A stretch of 7,615 bases of DNA from Anaerolineae bacterium (lineage in GTDB: Bacteria > Chloroflexota > Anaerolineae > UBA1429): assembly GCA_007123335.1 (NCBI GenBank), contig SKLG01000020.1, forward strand, positions 1 to 7,615, read 5' to 3'. The position numbers and the translations under genes are program-made. This document shows positions 6,232-7,615 of the stretch, in pieces (the stretch's first letter is position 1; every line of letters starts with the position of its first letter). A model generated the notes under the pieces. The model was given only the letters and a program-made list of their open reading frames with translations, ran no database searches and was not told the DNA's origin.

Positions 6232-7482
6232 ATGCGCATTCTCTTTCTCACCCACGGCTACCCGCCCCATGACCTGGGCGGGCTGACGCTGCGGTGTCAA
6301 GAGACGGTGAACGCCATGCGAGCGCGTGGGCACGCCTGCCACGTGCTCACCAGCCGCTACGGCGTGGATGAAGGGTCCCGAGCACAGGAAGGGATCACGC
6401 GCTCGCTCTATTTCCAAGCCAACGTCAACCACTACCAGCCGCTCGACTTTTTCCTACGGCGACCCTGGCAGGAGCAGGCTAACCGAAGCGCGCTACGCCA
6501 CGCTCTCGATGCATTTCAGCCCGAGGTCGCCTTTGTCTGGGGGCTATGGAACCTATCTCGCGGCCTGCCCTACTTGGCCGAGCAGTGGATGTCTTCTGAG
6601 CGGGTGGCGTATTCCATAGCCGACTATTGGCCCATGGAGCCTGATATCCATGAGACGTACTGGTGCCTTCCGGCTCAGCGCGCATGTACTGAGGCGCTTA
6701 AGCGTCCCATACGACGCGTGGCGTTGCGCATGCTAGCGCGCGACAAGCGAGCGCAGCCCCTGGTATTACAGAACGTCGTCTGCGTGAGCCAGTATGTCCG
6801 GCACAAGCTGTCCGAAGCTGGAGCGTTGCCACATGGAGCGCGGGTCATCTATAACGGCATCGATCCTCAGCCCTTTCTCGAGGCTGCCAACATGCGCGCA
6901 GCTAGTCAGGACACGGCATCTCTTGTCTATGTAGGAGGACTGGCCAAGCACAAAGGCGTCCACACAGCTATCAAAGCAATTAGTTTATTAAAGAGCCAGG
7001 GAAAAGCAGATGGGCTGCATCTCACTATCATTGGAAGCGGACACCCCGACTATGAGGAGCTGCTCAAACAGCACGTCGGCGTGTTAGGACTCGCTAAGAA
7101 TGTCCTCTTCCGAGGCCGAGTGCCGCGTAGCAAGATCGCTGAGATTCTCGCCGACCAGGATATCTTCCTATTCACCTCTGTCTACGAGGAGCCTATGGCA
7201 CGCACGGTCATGGAGGCCATGGCTGTCGGGCTGCCCGTCATCGGCACGGCTGTGGGCGGGCAACGCGAGATGCTGGAAGACGGCGTGAACGCGCTTACGT
7301 TCCAGCCCGATAACGTAGCCGATCTTGCGGACCGTATTGTCCAGCTCGCATGCGATCCGGCGCTACGAGCGCGGCTGGCTGATGCAGGTCGGCAGACCGT
7401 CCTAAAACGCTTTACGCTGGAGCGCATGGTCGACGAGATGGAGAAGTGGCTGGAGACGATTGTGGCGGGTGGCGCAACATGA
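6232..7482 (+). CDS. GT4 (GT-B fold) glycosyltransferase
   Basis: A 416-aa retaining glycosyltransferase of family GT4, expected at the cytoplasmic membrane face adding a sugar to the lipid-linked repeat unit. The N-terminal domain starts MRILFLTHGYPPHDLGG, with the Gly-rich loop and the ETVNAMRARGHACHVLTS helix/strand typical of the acceptor domain. The hinge is VIYNGIDPQPF, then SLVYVGGLAKHKGVHTAIKA opens the nucleotide-sugar domain. The E-x7-E signature is E320-PMARTVM-E328, followed by AMAVGLPVIGTAVGG and EMLEDGVNAL. The C-terminal helix (RFTLERMVDEMEKWLE) is normal, so the gene looks complete. The in-frame ATG at 6226 adds two residues and overlaps the small ORF's stop; I prefer 6232 because of ribosome-binding-site spacing. 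The stop overlaps the next gene by 4 bases (ATGA). Donor and acceptor sugars cannot be told from the sequence. Confidence 0.93.
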   Translation: MRILFLTHGYPPHDLGGLTLRCQETVNAMRARGHACHVLTSRYGVDEGSRAQEGITRSLYFQANVNHYQPLDFFLRRPWQEQANRSALRHALDAFQPEVAFVWGLWNLSRGLPYLAEQWMSSERVAYSIADYWPMEPDIHETYWCLPAQRACTEALKRPIRRVALRMLARDKRAQPLVLQNVVCVSQYVRHKLSEAGALPHGARVIYNGIDPQPFLEAANMRAASQDTASLVYVGGLAKHKGVHTAIKAISLLKSQGKADGLHLTIIGSGHPDYEELLKQHVGVLGLAKNVLFRGRVPRSKIAEILADQDIFLFTSVYEEPMARTVMEAMAVGLPVIGTAVGGQREMLEDGVNALTFQPDNVADLADRIVQLACDPALRARLADAGRQTVLKRFTLERMVDEMEKWLETIVAGGAT

Positions 7483-7615
7483 GCCCACATGTCGTGATCG
7501 TCGTCCTCAACTGGAACAACGCGCCGGACACGCTGGCGTGCCTGGATTCTTTGCAGCGGCTCGATGATGCCGAGCGATCCATCCTCGTCGTCGATAACGG
7601 CTCGACCGATGATTC
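7479..7615 (+). CDS. GT2 family glycosyltransferase, 3'-truncated
   Basis: Only the first 45 codons are in the window, but they are diagnostic of a GT-A fold family 2 glycosyltransferase: VVIVVLNWNN (first beta strand and nucleotide-binding turn), then a helix TLACLDSL, then ILVVDNGSTDD, the second strand with its loop. The catalytic DXD region would lie beyond the right edge. ATG 7479 overlaps the GT4 stop (TGA 7480-7482) as ATGA, so translation is coupled and the two probably act in succession on the same repeat unit. The NWNN/DNGSTD style is frequent in rhamnosyltransferase-like GT2 proteins, but specificity cannot be assigned. Confidence 0.92.
   Translation, partial: MSPHVVIVVLNWNNAPDTLACLDSLQRLDDAERSILVVDNGSTDD

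Overview
The window lies inside an exopolysaccharide, capsule or O-antigen type biosynthesis operon read entirely on the + strand. Base composition is moderately GC-rich (mid to upper 50s % by eye). Genes are packed tightly, with short gaps, ATGA stop/start overlaps and purine-rich Shine-Dalgarno sequences. The chain-length regulator and tyrosine autokinase are fused in one polypeptide, unlike the split CapA/CapB pair of most Firmicutes. The IEYLDD segment after its second membrane helix and the style of the asparagine-synthetase-like gene remind me of Chloroflexota (Anaerolineae-like) loci. That assignment is only an impression; no marker gene is present.

Layout: (1) 1-920, C-terminal part of a polyprenyl-phosphate sugar-1-phosphate transferase, cut by the left edge. 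(2) 948-2528, Wzz/BY-kinase fusion. (3) 2530-2616, a possible 28-codon ORF that runs through a perfect 10-bp hairpin and overlaps the next start. (4) 2613-4112, Wzx-type flippase. (5) 4178-6052, a divergent asparagine-synthetase-like amidotransferase. (6) 6065-6229, an unrecognised 54-aa ORF. (7) 6232-7482, GT4 glycosyltransferase. (8) 7479-7615, start of a GT2 glycosyltransferase, cut by the right edge. No gene-free stretch exceeds about 100 bases. I see no tRNA, rRNA, CRISPR array, insertion sequence or convincing terminator.

How the genes would work together (inference from families): the sugar transferase loads the first sugar phosphate onto undecaprenyl phosphate. The GT4 and GT2 enzymes extend the repeat unit. 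The asparagine-synthetase-like protein may add an amide or other amine-derived group to a sugar acid. Wzx flips the lipid-linked unit, and the Wzz/kinase controls polymer length and export. The Wzy polymerase is not in this window.

The most unusual gene is the asparagine-synthetase-like one. It has Ser in place of the catalytic Cys2 of the glutaminase domain, and its GEGxDE-type motif reads GLNVDT. The PP-loop SGGLDS is intact. The second point of interest is the small ORF plus hairpin in front of wzx, which looks like a translational-coupling or leader device.
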